From Streptomyces solicavernae (GTDB taxonomy: Bacteria; Actinomycetota; Actinomycetes; Streptomycetales; Streptomycetaceae), in contig NZ_JASCIR010000028.1 in the NCBI RefSeq assembly GCF_029968095.1, positions 21,513-85,512 of the forward strand: a stretch of 64,000 bases of DNA, written 5' to 3'. The notes under the pieces were generated by a model that saw nothing but the letters and a program-made list of their open reading frames with translations, did no database searches and was not told where the DNA came from. Both the position numbers and the translations under genes were made by a program. Shown piece after piece: positions 17,375 through 24,732 of this stretch (position 1 is its first letter; every line of letters starts with the position of its first letter).

Positions 17375-18358
17375 TCAGCCCCCGCCCCCGCAGCCCCCTC
17401 CGCCACCACCACCGCCCCCGCCGCAGCCGCCGCCTCCGCCCCCGCCCCCGCAGCCGGACCCGCCCGAGGACCCGCCGCAGCTCGACCCGCCGCAGGACGA
17501 GCCCCCGCACGAGGACCCGTCGCCCCCGCCGCCGCACCACGTCACCGAGGTGTCGCCGATGAACACCACGGGGCCGGCCGTCCCCGCCGAGGCGGTCCTG
17601 CTGTTCGCCCGGATCCGCCCGGCCGCCGTCAGCTGGTCGCGCAGCACCGGGTCCGGCGCGACCCGCGGGCCGCCGCACGCCACCAGATGCACCGGGTTCG
17701 CGCCGTTGCCCGTGGAGCGGAACCGGCGCAGCGCCCGCTTGCCCGCACCGGTCACCCGCGAACCGATGAGCGCCCTGCACACCAGGCCGACCACCAGCCC
17801 CGCGGCGATCACCGGCAGCACGCCGACGATGAACGGCAGGGCGAATCCGGCGCCGTCGAGGGTCGCGAACTGGACGATCGTCAGGACGCCCGCCAGCCAC
17901 AGGGACACGAACGACAGCGCGGTCTGCATGCCCGCCCAACTCCGCAGCGGCCGCCGCTCGTCCGGCCGGGCAAGCAGCCCGCGCTGCGCCAGGCCGTCCC
18001 CGACCGCCTGCGCGGCCGGGCTGCGCATCACACCGATCCGCAGCCAGTGCAGGGCGCCGCTCGGCGCCGCCGCGTGCACGTCCAGGACCGCCTGCTCCAC
18101 CGGGTGGTACGCCAGGGCCTGCCGCACGCCGACCACTCCGGGCCCGGCGACGGCGAGCCGGCCGTCGGCGTGCATCGCCGTCAGGACCGTGTCCGCGACC
18201 CGCCCGGGACCGCCGGCGAGGAACGCCGCCTCCAGCGGGTCGGACACGTGCGGATGGGTGGGCGTGGCCGTCGCACCGGACTTGACCACGGCGATCAGCA
18301 GGGCGGCCGCGGAGCCGCCGAGGCCCAGGTAGTAGAGGAGCGTCAGCAGGAGGTACAT
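17375..18358 (-). CDS. TIGR04222-type membrane protein with Cys/Gly-rich C-terminal tail
   Basis: The 327-residue protein has one N-terminal hydrophobic segment (about residues 4-25) and a soluble middle. A hydrophobic pair follows at about 145-195, then a short acidic/polar stretch. The final ~54 residues are composed almost only of Gly, Ser and seven Cys, spaced as CGGSS repeats and then longer Gly runs. This matches the TIGR04222 group, which I recall as having low-complexity tails near DUF692 genes. It starts three bases after the DUF692 stop with GGGACGGTGAG in front, so the two are one operon. I infer the tail is the substrate of the neighbouring iron oxidase. Function is unknown; metal binding or peroxide chemistry at the membrane surface is a guess. 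Confidence 0.8.
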   Translation of the reverse strand: MYLLLTLLYYLGLGGSAAALLIAVVKSGATATPTHPHVSDPLEAAFLAGGPGRVADTVLTAMHADGRLAVAGPGVVGVRQALAYHPVEQAVLDVHAAAPSGALHWLRIGVMRSPAAQAVGDGLAQRGLLARPDERRPLRSWAGMQTALSFVSLWLAGVLTIVQFATLDGAGFALPFIVGVLPVIAAGLVVGLVCRALIGSRVTGAGKRALRRFRSTGNGANPVHLVACGGPRVAPDPVLRDQLTAAGRIRANSRTASAGTAGPVVFIGDTSVTWCGGGGDGSSCGGSSCGGSSCGGSSGGSGCGGGGGGGGCGGGGGGGGGGCGGGG

Positions 18359-18361
18359 GGC

Positions 18362-19942
18362 TCACCGTCCCGTCAGGGCGTAGCGGACACGCCGTACGAA
18401 ACGGGCCAGCGGGTGCGTGGAGACCGGGGCGGGGCCGGAGCGCTCCAGCCACCAGTCGCTCAACTCCCGCCGTGCTGCGGTCTGTTCGGGGCCGCCTTCG
18501 AGGAGCAGGTGCTCGGCGAAGTCCAGCGCGTCGCGCCGGTAGCCGCCGGTCATGGGGCGTTTCGCGGCGTACGCGAAGAACCCGGGCCGGTACGCGTCGC
18601 CGAGGATCGCCGGGAGTTCCGGGGCGACCTTCGCGACGACGTCGGCGCGCTTGCCGGTGAGCGCGCGGCTCTGCACGGCGAGCCGCTGCCGGTCGAAGCC
18701 CTCGGGCGCGGGCGTGCCCGCGACCAGCGCGGAGAGCAGCGCGGCCTGCGCGAGCGCGAGCCGCTGCCGGGCGGTCTCCGGGCCGGCCTCCGCCTCCGTG
18801 GCCGCAGAGTCGGACTCGGGCTCGGGACCCGCCTCCGTGGCCGCAGAGTCGGACTCGGGCTCGGGACCCGCCTCCGTGGCCGCAGAGTCGGACTCGGGCT
18901 CGGGACCCGCCTCCGTGGCCGCAGAGTCGGACTCGGGCTCCGGACCCGCCTCCGTTTCCGTGGCAGGCGGGGGTGTACCCGTGCCGAGCGGGGCGCCGGA
19001 CGGGCGGCCGACGGTGATGTGCTCCGTCGACGTGTAGTCCATGGGGGCCGGGCCGGCGGTGACCAGTTCGGCGGCCCGCTCCGGTGTGGCCGGGAGCAGC
19101 CGCCGGGCCGCGCCGGCCGCGACGGTGCGGCGGATCGCCTGCAGCTCCCGCTCCAGCTCCTCGGGCGCCGGGAAGTTCTCGTCCCGCTCAAGCAGCACCC
19201 CGGGCGGGCTGACCCGCGAGGCCAGTTCGGCGAGCACGTCGAGGACCGGCTGCGTGACCGGGTGGGCGTGGCTGTCGTGCCACACGCCGTCCCGCTCGAA
19301 CCCGCCCGCCACGTGCACGTACGCGATGGCCTCCACCGGCAGCCCGTCCAGCGCGGCGCACGGGTCCTCGTCCCGGTTGACGTGGTTGGTGTGCAGATTG
19401 GCGACGTCGATCAGGAGCCGTACGCCGGTCCGGTCCACCAGGTCGTACAGGAACTGGCCCTCCGTCATCTCCTCGCCCGGCCAGGCGATCAGGGCGGCGA
19501 TGTTCTCCAGGGCGAGCGGCACCGGCAGCGCGTCCTGCGCGATCCGGACGTGCTCGCACAGCACGTCCAGGGAGTCCTTGGTGCGCGGCACCGGCAGCAG
19601 ATGCCCGGCCTCCAGGCGCGGCGACGCGGTCAGGGCGCCCCCGGCCCGTACGAACGCGATGTGCTCGGTGACCAGCGGCGCACCCAGCGCCTCGGCGCGC
19701 TCCGCGAGGGCGCTGAGCCGGTCCGGGTCGGGCCGCTCGGCGCCGCCGATGCCGAGGCCCACGCCGTGCGGGACGACGGTGACGCCGCGCTCGCGCAGCC
19801 GGGTCAGGGAGTCCGGGAGGTGGCCGGGGCACACGTTCTCGGCGACGACCTCCACCCAGTCGAGCCCCGGCATCCGCTCCACGGCCTCGGCGATCTCCGG
19901 GCGCCAGCCCATGCCGGTCCCCAGGTGTGCTGTCTGCTGCAT
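18362..19942 (-). CDS. DUF692 multinuclear non-haem iron oxidase (MNIO) fused to a partner-like C-terminal domain
   Basis: The 526-residue protein has an N-terminal DUF692 TIM-barrel (about 1-290), opening with LGTGMGWRPEIAEAV. Candidate iron ligands lie in VVPHGVGLG, TEHIAFVR, LENIAALI, IDVANLHTNH, YVHVAGG and DSHAHPV. MNIOs such as MbnB, TglH and BufB modify cysteine residues of small peptides. A repeat linker (331-383) leads to a helical domain at about 388-526. Its LAVQSRALTGKRADVVAK and ILGDAYRPGFFAYAA resemble DUF2063-type partner proteins that MNIOs normally meet as a separate subunit; I recall it as the SCO6045-like domain. The ATG at 19942 has GGAGGAGGGGGAC. The next gene in the operon encodes a Cys-rich tail, the probable substrate. 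Confidence 0.83.
   Translation of the reverse strand: MQQTAHLGTGMGWRPEIAEAVERMPGLDWVEVVAENVCPGHLPDSLTRLRERGVTVVPHGVGLGIGGAERPDPDRLSALAERAEALGAPLVTEHIAFVRAGGALTASPRLEAGHLLPVPRTKDSLDVLCEHVRIAQDALPVPLALENIAALIAWPGEEMTEGQFLYDLVDRTGVRLLIDVANLHTNHVNRDEDPCAALDGLPVEAIAYVHVAGGFERDGVWHDSHAHPVTQPVLDVLAELASRVSPPGVLLERDENFPAPEELERELQAIRRTVAAGAARRLLPATPERAAELVTAGPAPMDYTSTEHITVGRPSGAPLGTGTPPPATETEAGPEPESDSAATEAGPEPESDSAATEAGPEPESDSAATEAGPEPESDSAATEAEAGPETARQRLALAQAALLSALVAGTPAPEGFDRQRLAVQSRALTGKRADVVAKVAPELPAILGDAYRPGFFAYAAKRPMTGGYRRDALDFAEHLLLEGGPEQTAARRELSDWWLERSGPAPVSTHPLARFVRRVRYALTGR
18792..18947 (-). repeat. Four 39-bp in-frame repeats in the MNIO linker
   Basis: Four near-identical 39-bp units start at 18792, 18831, 18870 and 18909. 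They encode the 13-residue acidic unit TEAGPEPESDSAA, which separates the oxidase and C-terminal domains. Being a multiple of three, copy number can vary without frameshift. Confidence 0.95.
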
Positions 19943-20067
19943 GTCCCCCTCCTCCGCCGCACCGACGTGTCTCGGCACCACACTGTGCGTGCAGTTCTCA
20001 TGGCCCCGGCAGCCGCTGCCGAACCCATGGACTGGGACGTTCAGAGGTTGATTTGAGGTTTCACCCA

Positions 20068-20131
20068 GCCGTACGCCGATCGAGCCGTACGCCGATCGGG
20101 CCGTACGCCGATCGAGCCGTACGCCGATCGG
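20068..20131. repeat. Four 16-bp tandem repeats between the DUF692 and DUF4142 genes
   Basis: The unit gccgtacgccgatcgR repeats four times exactly, alternating A and G at the last base. Each unit contains the palindromes GTAC and CGATCG. It lies in the 222-bp gap upstream of the DUF692 start and downstream of the DUF4142 stop, so it would be in the leader of the MNIO operon or between transcripts. Confidence 0.9.
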
Positions 20132-20164
20132 GTACTCAGGCTGCGCCTCCTCGCTGCGGCATGC

Positions 20165-20905
20165 TCAGTGCGGCAGGTCCGACGGCTTCGGCCGGGACGT
20201 GAACGACTGCTCGCCGCTCGGTGTCGCCGGTACGGGGTCGGCGGGCAGCGGGCCCGAGGGCGGCGGCGGTCCGGTGGGGCTGGCGGTGGCCTGGTTCGCG
20301 GCCTCGGCGGCGAGGGCGTCGAAGTCCACGAGCCCGGTGGACTCCAGCATCGTGATGTGGTCGAGCACGGTCTGGTTGGCGTCGCTCGCGAGCTGCCGGA
20401 CCAGGCTGTTGCGGGTGGTGTGCCGCACCTGCGCGATCAGCGAGAACACCTTGCCGTGCGAGTTGCGCAGAAGGTTCGCGAACTTCCGCTGGTACGTGGT
20501 GCCCTGCGCGGCGGTCAACTCGTCCAGCCAGCCCTGCTGTTGCTCGCTGGGCCGGTTCGGCAGTTCGAGGCCGAGCTGCGCGGCGACGCTGCGCACCCGG
20601 CGGTCGAGGTCGGCGTGCCCGACGACCAGGTGGTCGCCGGCCGCCTTGATCGCCTCGCTGGGCGCGCGTTCGACGGCCTGCTGGCCTGCGGGGAGTTCCC
20701 AGAGCCCGGCGAGCCTGACCTTCACGATGAAGTCCCGGTCGGTCGCCGACAGCGGCCCCCACCGCGTGGCCACACTCGACGCCTCCAGGTCGGCCTCCCC
20801 GGTCCCGGAGCGGTCCCCGTACGACCACACGGGGAACGCGAGCGCCCCGAGGGTCGCCACGAGGGCGGCGATGATCAGGACCGTGCCGTTGATCCGTCGG
20901 AACAA
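20165..20905 (-). CDS. DUF4142 domain protein, membrane-anchored or exported
   Basis: The 246-residue protein has an N-terminal hydrophobic segment (ING then TVLIIAALVATLGALAF) that could be a signal anchor. A helical DUF4142 domain follows from about 55 to 190 (SATDRDFIVKVRLAGLWELP, then the ferritin-like helix pattern with GHADLDRRV and DHITMLESTGLVD). A Pro-rich tail ends it. DUF4142 proteins are four-helix bundles of unknown function, often periplasmic or secreted. The TTG at 20905 was chosen because GGGAGG stands eight bases ahead; an in-frame upstream start has no site. It reads toward the MNIO operon on the same strand with a 222-bp gap, so a shared transcript is possible but unproven. 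Confidence 0.78.
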   Translation of the reverse strand: MFRRINGTVLIIAALVATLGALAFPVWSYGDRSGTGEADLEASSVATRWGPLSATDRDFIVKVRLAGLWELPAGQQAVERAPSEAIKAAGDHLVVGHADLDRRVRSVAAQLGLELPNRPSEQQQGWLDELTAAQGTTYQRKFANLLRNSHGKVFSLIAQVRHTTRNSLVRQLASDANQTVLDHITMLESTGLVDFDALAAEAANQATASPTGPPPPSGPLPADPVPATPSGEQSFTSRPKPSDLPH

Positions 20906-20954
20906 GTGCCTCGCCTCCCGGGGCGGTTGGACGCTTCTGCAACGGGATACGTAG

Positions 20955-21253
20955 CGTGTCGCCGGGGTGTTCAACGCGGGGGCGGGGCGGGGGCGGCCCG
21001 TGGCGGGTTTGGGGGGTGGGAAGGGGCGGGGTGGGGGAGGAACACGCCCCGCCGACGTTCTCCCGCCGACGTTCTGTGCGCGGGGCCCCGAGGCGGCCCC
21101 CGAGGCGGAGCCCGAGGCGGCCCCCGAGGCGGAGCCCGAGGCGGCCCCCGAGGCGGGGTCCGAGGCGGAGCCCGAGGCGGCCCCCGAGGCGGGGTCCGGG
21201 GCGGAGCCCGAGGCGGCCCCCGAGGCGGCCCCCGAGGCGGAGCCCCGTGGGGG
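20955..21253. other. Non-coding GC-rich repeat tract
   Basis: The ~300 bp between the DUF4142 start and the PTH2-like stop are almost entirely Gs and Cs. From 21084 to 21247 there is a degenerate array of 12- and 15-base units (gaggcggcccccgaggcgga and variants). Open frames across it are an artefact of composition. It lies downstream of one leftward gene and upstream of the next, so it probably carries a terminator and a promoter, which I cannot point to. Confidence 0.6.
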
Positions 21254-22102
21254 TCAGGTGTGCAAGGCCGGGTGGTCCGCCACCACCGTGCAGGAACCCG
21301 GGGCGATCTCCGTGAACCCCGCGTCGCGCACCACCGGGCGGCCGCTCGTCGTCAGCGTGGGCCAGTCGGCCCGCGGTGCCGTGCGGACCGCGAGGGGGAA
21401 GCCGGCCGCGCGCCACCGCTCGCGCTGCTCGTCCGACAGCTCCCACCAGGCGAGTTGGGCGCCGTGCCCCGCCTGGGCCATCGCCTTGCCCGCCGACATG
21501 TCGAGGTCGGGGCTGAGCCAGAGGACCGGCTCGGCACGGTCCGGGGCGACCGGCGGCTCCGGGTCGGCCAGGTCGGTGCCGGAGACCTGGAGGCGGGCCA
21601 GGTCCTTGGGCCAGCCGTCGAGCGGCACGGGCGGGTAGACCCGCACCTCCGTGTCCTTCCCGGTGACCGTGATGCCGGGCAGCGCCTCCGCCCGCCGCCA
21701 CTCGGCGCCGCGCGCTCGCCGGACCACCTTGCGGATCCGGGCGTCCTGCCAGTCCCGTACCGCCTGGGCCCAGATCCCTTCGCCGAGGGCGCGCTCGTCG
21801 GCGAGGAGGGTCAGGACGGCGCGGGCGGCGGTCTCCAGGGCGTCGGTGCGGGGCGGCGGTGCGGCCTTCTCGATGCGGACGACGAGGGGCAGCACGAACT
21901 GCGGGGCCTCGTCGCGGTCCTGGGCGGGCTCGGCGGACGGGGCCCCCGGCTCGGCGGACGGGTTCCCGGGCTCGTCGGAGGGAGTCTCGGGCTCGGCGGA
22001 CGGGTTCCCGGGCTCGTCGGAGGGAGTCTCGGGCTCGGCGGACGGGTTCCCGGGCTCGTCGGAGGGAGTCTCGGGCTCGCTGGAGAGGTTCTGGCTGCTC
22101 AC
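21254..22102 (-). CDS. PTH2-family peptidyl-tRNA hydrolase-like protein
   Basis: The 282-residue cytosolic protein has an acidic repeat-rich N-terminus (about 1-55) and a helical middle. A C-terminal half contains WLSPDLDMSAGKAMAQAGHG, which corresponds to the conserved RKDLKMSKGKLAAQVAH region of PTH2 enzymes, including the catalytic Asp/Lys positions in modified form. PTH2 enzymes release tRNA from peptidyl-tRNA. The bacterial copies are accessory to Pth1, so the true substrate is uncertain. The GTG at 22102 was chosen because it opens the repeat region after a GGACGGA. It is divergent from AIM24 across about 145 bp. Confidence 0.72.
   Translation of the reverse strand: MSSQNLSSEPETPSDEPGNPSAEPETPSDEPGNPSAEPETPSDEPGNPSAEPGAPSAEPAQDRDEAPQFVLPLVVRIEKAAPPPRTDALETAARAVLTLLADERALGEGIWAQAVRDWQDARIRKVVRRARGAEWRRAEALPGITVTGKDTEVRVYPPVPLDGWPKDLARLQVSGTDLADPEPPVAPDRAEPVLWLSPDLDMSAGKAMAQAGHGAQLAWWELSDEQRERWRAAGFPLAVRTAPRADWPTLTTSGRPVVRDAGFTEIAPGSCTVVADHPALHT
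21948..22080 (-). repeat. 42-bp in-frame repeats in the N-terminus of the PTH2-like gene
   Basis: Three full copies start at 21948, 21990 and 22032, with a partial fourth. They encode a 14-residue acidic Pro-rich unit (SDEPGNPSAEPETP). Identity between copies is nearly complete, suggesting recent expansion. Confidence 0.93.
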
Positions 22103-22247
22103 TCCGTCCAGTGTGCCAGCGGGCACCGACAACCCTCCCGCGGGGAGCGGCCCCGCCGATAGAGTCGGCCGTGCCCTCCCGGACCGGAGGGCCACACCGG
22201 CGTACCGGCGTACCGGCCGGTCGACCAGAGCAGAACCGGGGGTTCGG

Positions 22248-22925
22248 ATGAAGAGCGAACTGTTCGCCTCGCAGAACATGGCGCAGCCCGCCACGGCGCC
22301 GGGCATGAGCCTGCAGAACTCGAAGTCCGTCAAGTACGTGGTGAACGGCGAGATGCACGCCCGCCAGGGCTCGATGATCGCCTTCCGCGGCAATCTGCAG
22401 TTCGAGCGCAAGGGGCAGGGCGTCGGCGGCATGCTCAAGCGGGCGGTCACGGGCGAGGGCCTGGCGCTGATGGCGGTGCGCGGCCAGGGCGAGGCGTGGT
22501 TCGCGCAGGAGGCGGCCAACTGCTTCATCGTGGAGATGGACCCGGGCGACTCGCTGACCATCAACGGCCGCAACGTCCTCTGCTTCGACCCCACCCTGTC
22601 GTACGACATCCAGACCGTGAAGGGCGCGGGCATGGCCGGCGGCGGGCTGTTCAACAGCGTCTTCACCGGGCAGGGCAAGCTCGCCGTGATCTGCGAGGGC
22701 GACCCCATCGTGATCCCCGTCAGCCAGCAGGCCCCGGTGTACGCCGACACCGACGCCGTGGTCGGCTGGAGCTCCCAGCTGCACACCTCGCTGCACCGCT
22801 CGCAGAGCTTCGGCTCGATGATCCGCGGCGGCTCGGGCGAAGCGGTCCAGCTGATGCTGCAGGGCGACGGCTTCGTGATCGTGCGCCCCAGCGAGGCCGT
22901 GCCGCACAAGCCCGGCCAGAACTGA
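22248..22925 (+). CDS. AIM24 family protein
   Basis: The 225-residue protein is of the AIM24/TRAP-like beta-sandwich family, built of repeated beta hairpins with short glycine turns (GQGVGGMLKRAVTGEG, GDSLTINGRNVLCFD, GEAVQLMLQGDGFVIVRPSE). It has no signal peptide or membrane helix. AIM24 proteins are of unknown biochemical function in bacteria; the yeast namesake affects mitochondrial inner-membrane organisation. The ATG at 22248 is preceded by GGGGG. It lies seven bases ahead of an ABC ATPase gene in the same direction, so the three genes 22248-24644 form a probable operon. Confidence 0.88.
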   Translation: MKSELFASQNMAQPATAPGMSLQNSKSVKYVVNGEMHARQGSMIAFRGNLQFERKGQGVGGMLKRAVTGEGLALMAVRGQGEAWFAQEAANCFIVEMDPGDSLTINGRNVLCFDPTLSYDIQTVKGAGMAGGGLFNSVFTGQGKLAVICEGDPIVIPVSQQAPVYADTDAVVGWSSQLHTSLHRSQSFGSMIRGGSGEAVQLMLQGDGFVIVRPSEAVPHKPGQN

Positions 22926-22932
22926 GCCCGTC

Positions 22933-23979
22933 GTGCGGCTCTCGAACGTCGGCCGGCGGTACGGACTCCGCGGGCCCTGGGTGCTGCGCGGTGTCGACCT
23001 CGACGTGCCCGGGGGCGCGCTGCTGCGCGTCTCCGGCGCCAACGGCAGCGGCAAGTCGACGCTGCTGCGGCTGCTCGCCGGGATCGACGCGCCCAGCGAG
23101 GGGCGCCTCACCGGCCGGCCTCGCACCGCGTACGTACCGGAACGCTTCCCGTCCGCGCTGCCGTTCACGGCGCTCGGCTACCTCACCCACCTGGGCCGGG
23201 TGCACGGACTGCGCGGCCCGGTCGCCGCGGACCGCGCGCTCGCCTGGCTGGGGCGCTTCGGCGCGGACGGGCACGCGGGTACGCCGCTGCGCGAGCTGTC
23301 CAAGGGCACCAGCCAGAAGGTGGCCGTCGCCCAGGCGCTGCTCGCCGAGCCGGAGTTGCTGGTCCTGGACGAGGCCTGGACCGGCCTCGACGCCGAGGCG
23401 CGCGCCGAACTCGACCTTGCGGTGCGGGAGTTGACATCCGCAGGGGCGAGCGTCGTGTACGTCGACCACGACCCGCGGCGCCTCGCGGGCGCGGCGGACG
23501 CCGCCTACCGGGTCGACGGCACCGCCCTGGTCCCCGACGCCGCCGGGCCGTCGGAGCCCGCACCGCGGGTCACGGTCCTCGCCCGCGGCCGCGCGGGGGT
23601 CCCGCTGCCCGCCGGGCTCCCCGCGGGCGCGCACGCGGAGGTCGACGCGGCCGGTACGGCCCGCCTCACAGTCGCGGCGTGCCACTCGGACGCGGTCCTG
23701 CGCACCCTGCTGCACGCCGACCCGCCGTGGCACATCCGCGCGGTGCGGGAGCCGGAGGCGGTACGGGTTCCGGAGGCGGTACGGGTTCCGGAGCCGGTGC
23801 CGGCCGCCCCGGACCTCGTGCCGGGTCCAGACCCCGTGCCGACGGCCGCCGAGGACCTGTACCGAGAACCCGTACCGAGGACCCGTACCGAGAACCCGTA
23901 CCGAGAACCCGTACCAAAGACCCGTACCGATGACCGTCGAGGACCTGCGCCCGTGACCGCCGAGGACCCGCACCTGTGA
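22933..23979 (+). CDS. ABC transporter ATP-binding protein with repeat-rich C-terminal extension
   Basis: The 348-residue protein has a full ABC ATPase domain in residues 1-200: Walker A GANGSGKST near 37, signature ELSKGTSQKVAVA near 120, Walker B LLVLDEAWTGLD near 145 and the switch region VYVDHDPRR. From about 200 on there is a domain found with small heterodimeric exporters, and then an unusual Pro/Arg/Glu tail (about 273-335) made of tandem repeats. It powers the permease encoded next, whose start overlaps by four bases (GTGA). The substrate is unknown; the single 6-TM-like permease and ATPase resemble antibiotic or lipid exporters. Confidence 0.88.
   Translation: MRLSNVGRRYGLRGPWVLRGVDLDVPGGALLRVSGANGSGKSTLLRLLAGIDAPSEGRLTGRPRTAYVPERFPSALPFTALGYLTHLGRVHGLRGPVAADRALAWLGRFGADGHAGTPLRELSKGTSQKVAVAQALLAEPELLVLDEAWTGLDAEARAELDLAVRELTSAGASVVYVDHDPRRLAGAADAAYRVDGTALVPDAAGPSEPAPRVTVLARGRAGVPLPAGLPAGAHAEVDAAGTARLTVAACHSDAVLRTLLHADPPWHIRAVREPEAVRVPEAVRVPEPVPAAPDLVPGPDPVPTAAEDLYREPVPRTRTENPYREPVPKTRTDDRRGPAPVTAEDPHL
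23754..23935 (+). repeat. Tandem repeats in the 3' end of the ABC ATPase gene
   Basis: First come three copies of an 18-bp unit (ccggaggcggtacgggtt) encoding VPEAVR. Then, from about 23857, six or so diverged 12-18-bp units containing gtaccgagRaccc encode repeats like REPVPRTRTE. The array stays in frame and stops just before the overlapping permease start. Confidence 0.88.
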
Positions 23980-24644
23980 CCGCCCTGCTCCGCTACCAGG
24001 CCGCCCTGCTCCTGCGCTCCCAGCGCTGGCTGCCGCCCCTGCTGCTCTACGCCGTCCTGGTCGCCGTCGGCGCGCGGGCCGGGGACCCGGTGCTCGACTC
24101 CCTCGGCTACGCGGCCGCCGCGCTGCTGCCCGTCGCCGCGTGGCTGGCGCGGATCTGCGCCACTCAGGAGCCGCCCGCCGCCCGCCAGGTCACCGCCGCG
24201 GCCGCCGGGCCCGCGCGGGCGCATCTCGCCGCGCTGCTCACGGCGTCGGGCGGCGCGGCGCTGCTCGGGGTGGCGGCCGGTGCGCTGGTGGTGGCGATGA
24301 GCGACTGGCACAGCACGGGCCGCCAGGTGCGGATCGACCCGCTGCCGATGGTCCTCGCAGCGCTTCTCGCGGTGGCGGTCTGCACGCTGGTGGGCACCGC
24401 CGTCGGTGCCCTGTGCACCTGGCCGCTGCTGCGCAGCCCCGGCTGGTCCGTCACGCTCACGGCCCTCCTCGCGCTGCTCGCCGTGGTGACGACGGGCTCG
24501 CCCGCGCGGGCGGTGGTGTGGGGCCTGATCACCGGATCCCGCACGGGGACGGTGCCGGTGCTCGTGCTGCCGCTGGCGGGGGCGGTGGGGGCGGCGGCCC
24601 TCGCGGCGGCTGCGGCTTGCGGGCTCAGCTCACGGCGTACATGA
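23976..24644 (+). CDS. ABC transporter permease
   Basis: The 222-residue membrane protein has six predicted hydrophobic helices (about residues 18-36, 42-60, 82-108, 122-145, 150-168 and 180-212). It pairs with the ATPase immediately upstream, with which it overlaps by four bases. No periplasmic binding protein or second permease is nearby, so an exporter is more likely than an importer. The stop codon lies inside a 22-bp tandem repeat array that continues into the convergent deacetylase gene. Confidence 0.82.
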   Translation: MTALLRYQAALLLRSQRWLPPLLLYAVLVAVGARAGDPVLDSLGYAAAALLPVAAWLARICATQEPPAARQVTAAAAGPARAHLAALLTASGGAALLGVAAGALVVAMSDWHSTGRQVRIDPLPMVLAALLAVAVCTLVGTAVGALCTWPLLRSPGWSVTLTALLALLAVVTTGSPARAVVWGLITGSRTGTVPVLVLPLAGAVGAAALAAAAACGLSSRRT

Positions 24645-24732
24645 GCCCGGTGCACGGCGTACGTGAGCTCAGTTCACGGCGTACCTGAGCTCAGTTCACG
24701 GCGTACGCGAGCTCAGTTCACGGCGTACGTGA
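24632..24732. repeat. Five 22-bp repeats bridging two convergent stop codons
   Basis: The unit begins acggcgtac and continues with tgagctcagttc. Copies start at 24632, 24654, 24676, 24698 and 24720 with a period of exactly 22. The first copy holds the permease stop (24642-24644), and the last two hold the deacetylase stop (24718-24720). Confidence 0.95.

Noticed and set aside
20136..23168. Long minus-strand frame through repeats and antisense to AIM24
   Set aside because: It crosses the repeat tract and genes read in the other frames; the repeats give RLGG-type low-complexity sequence.
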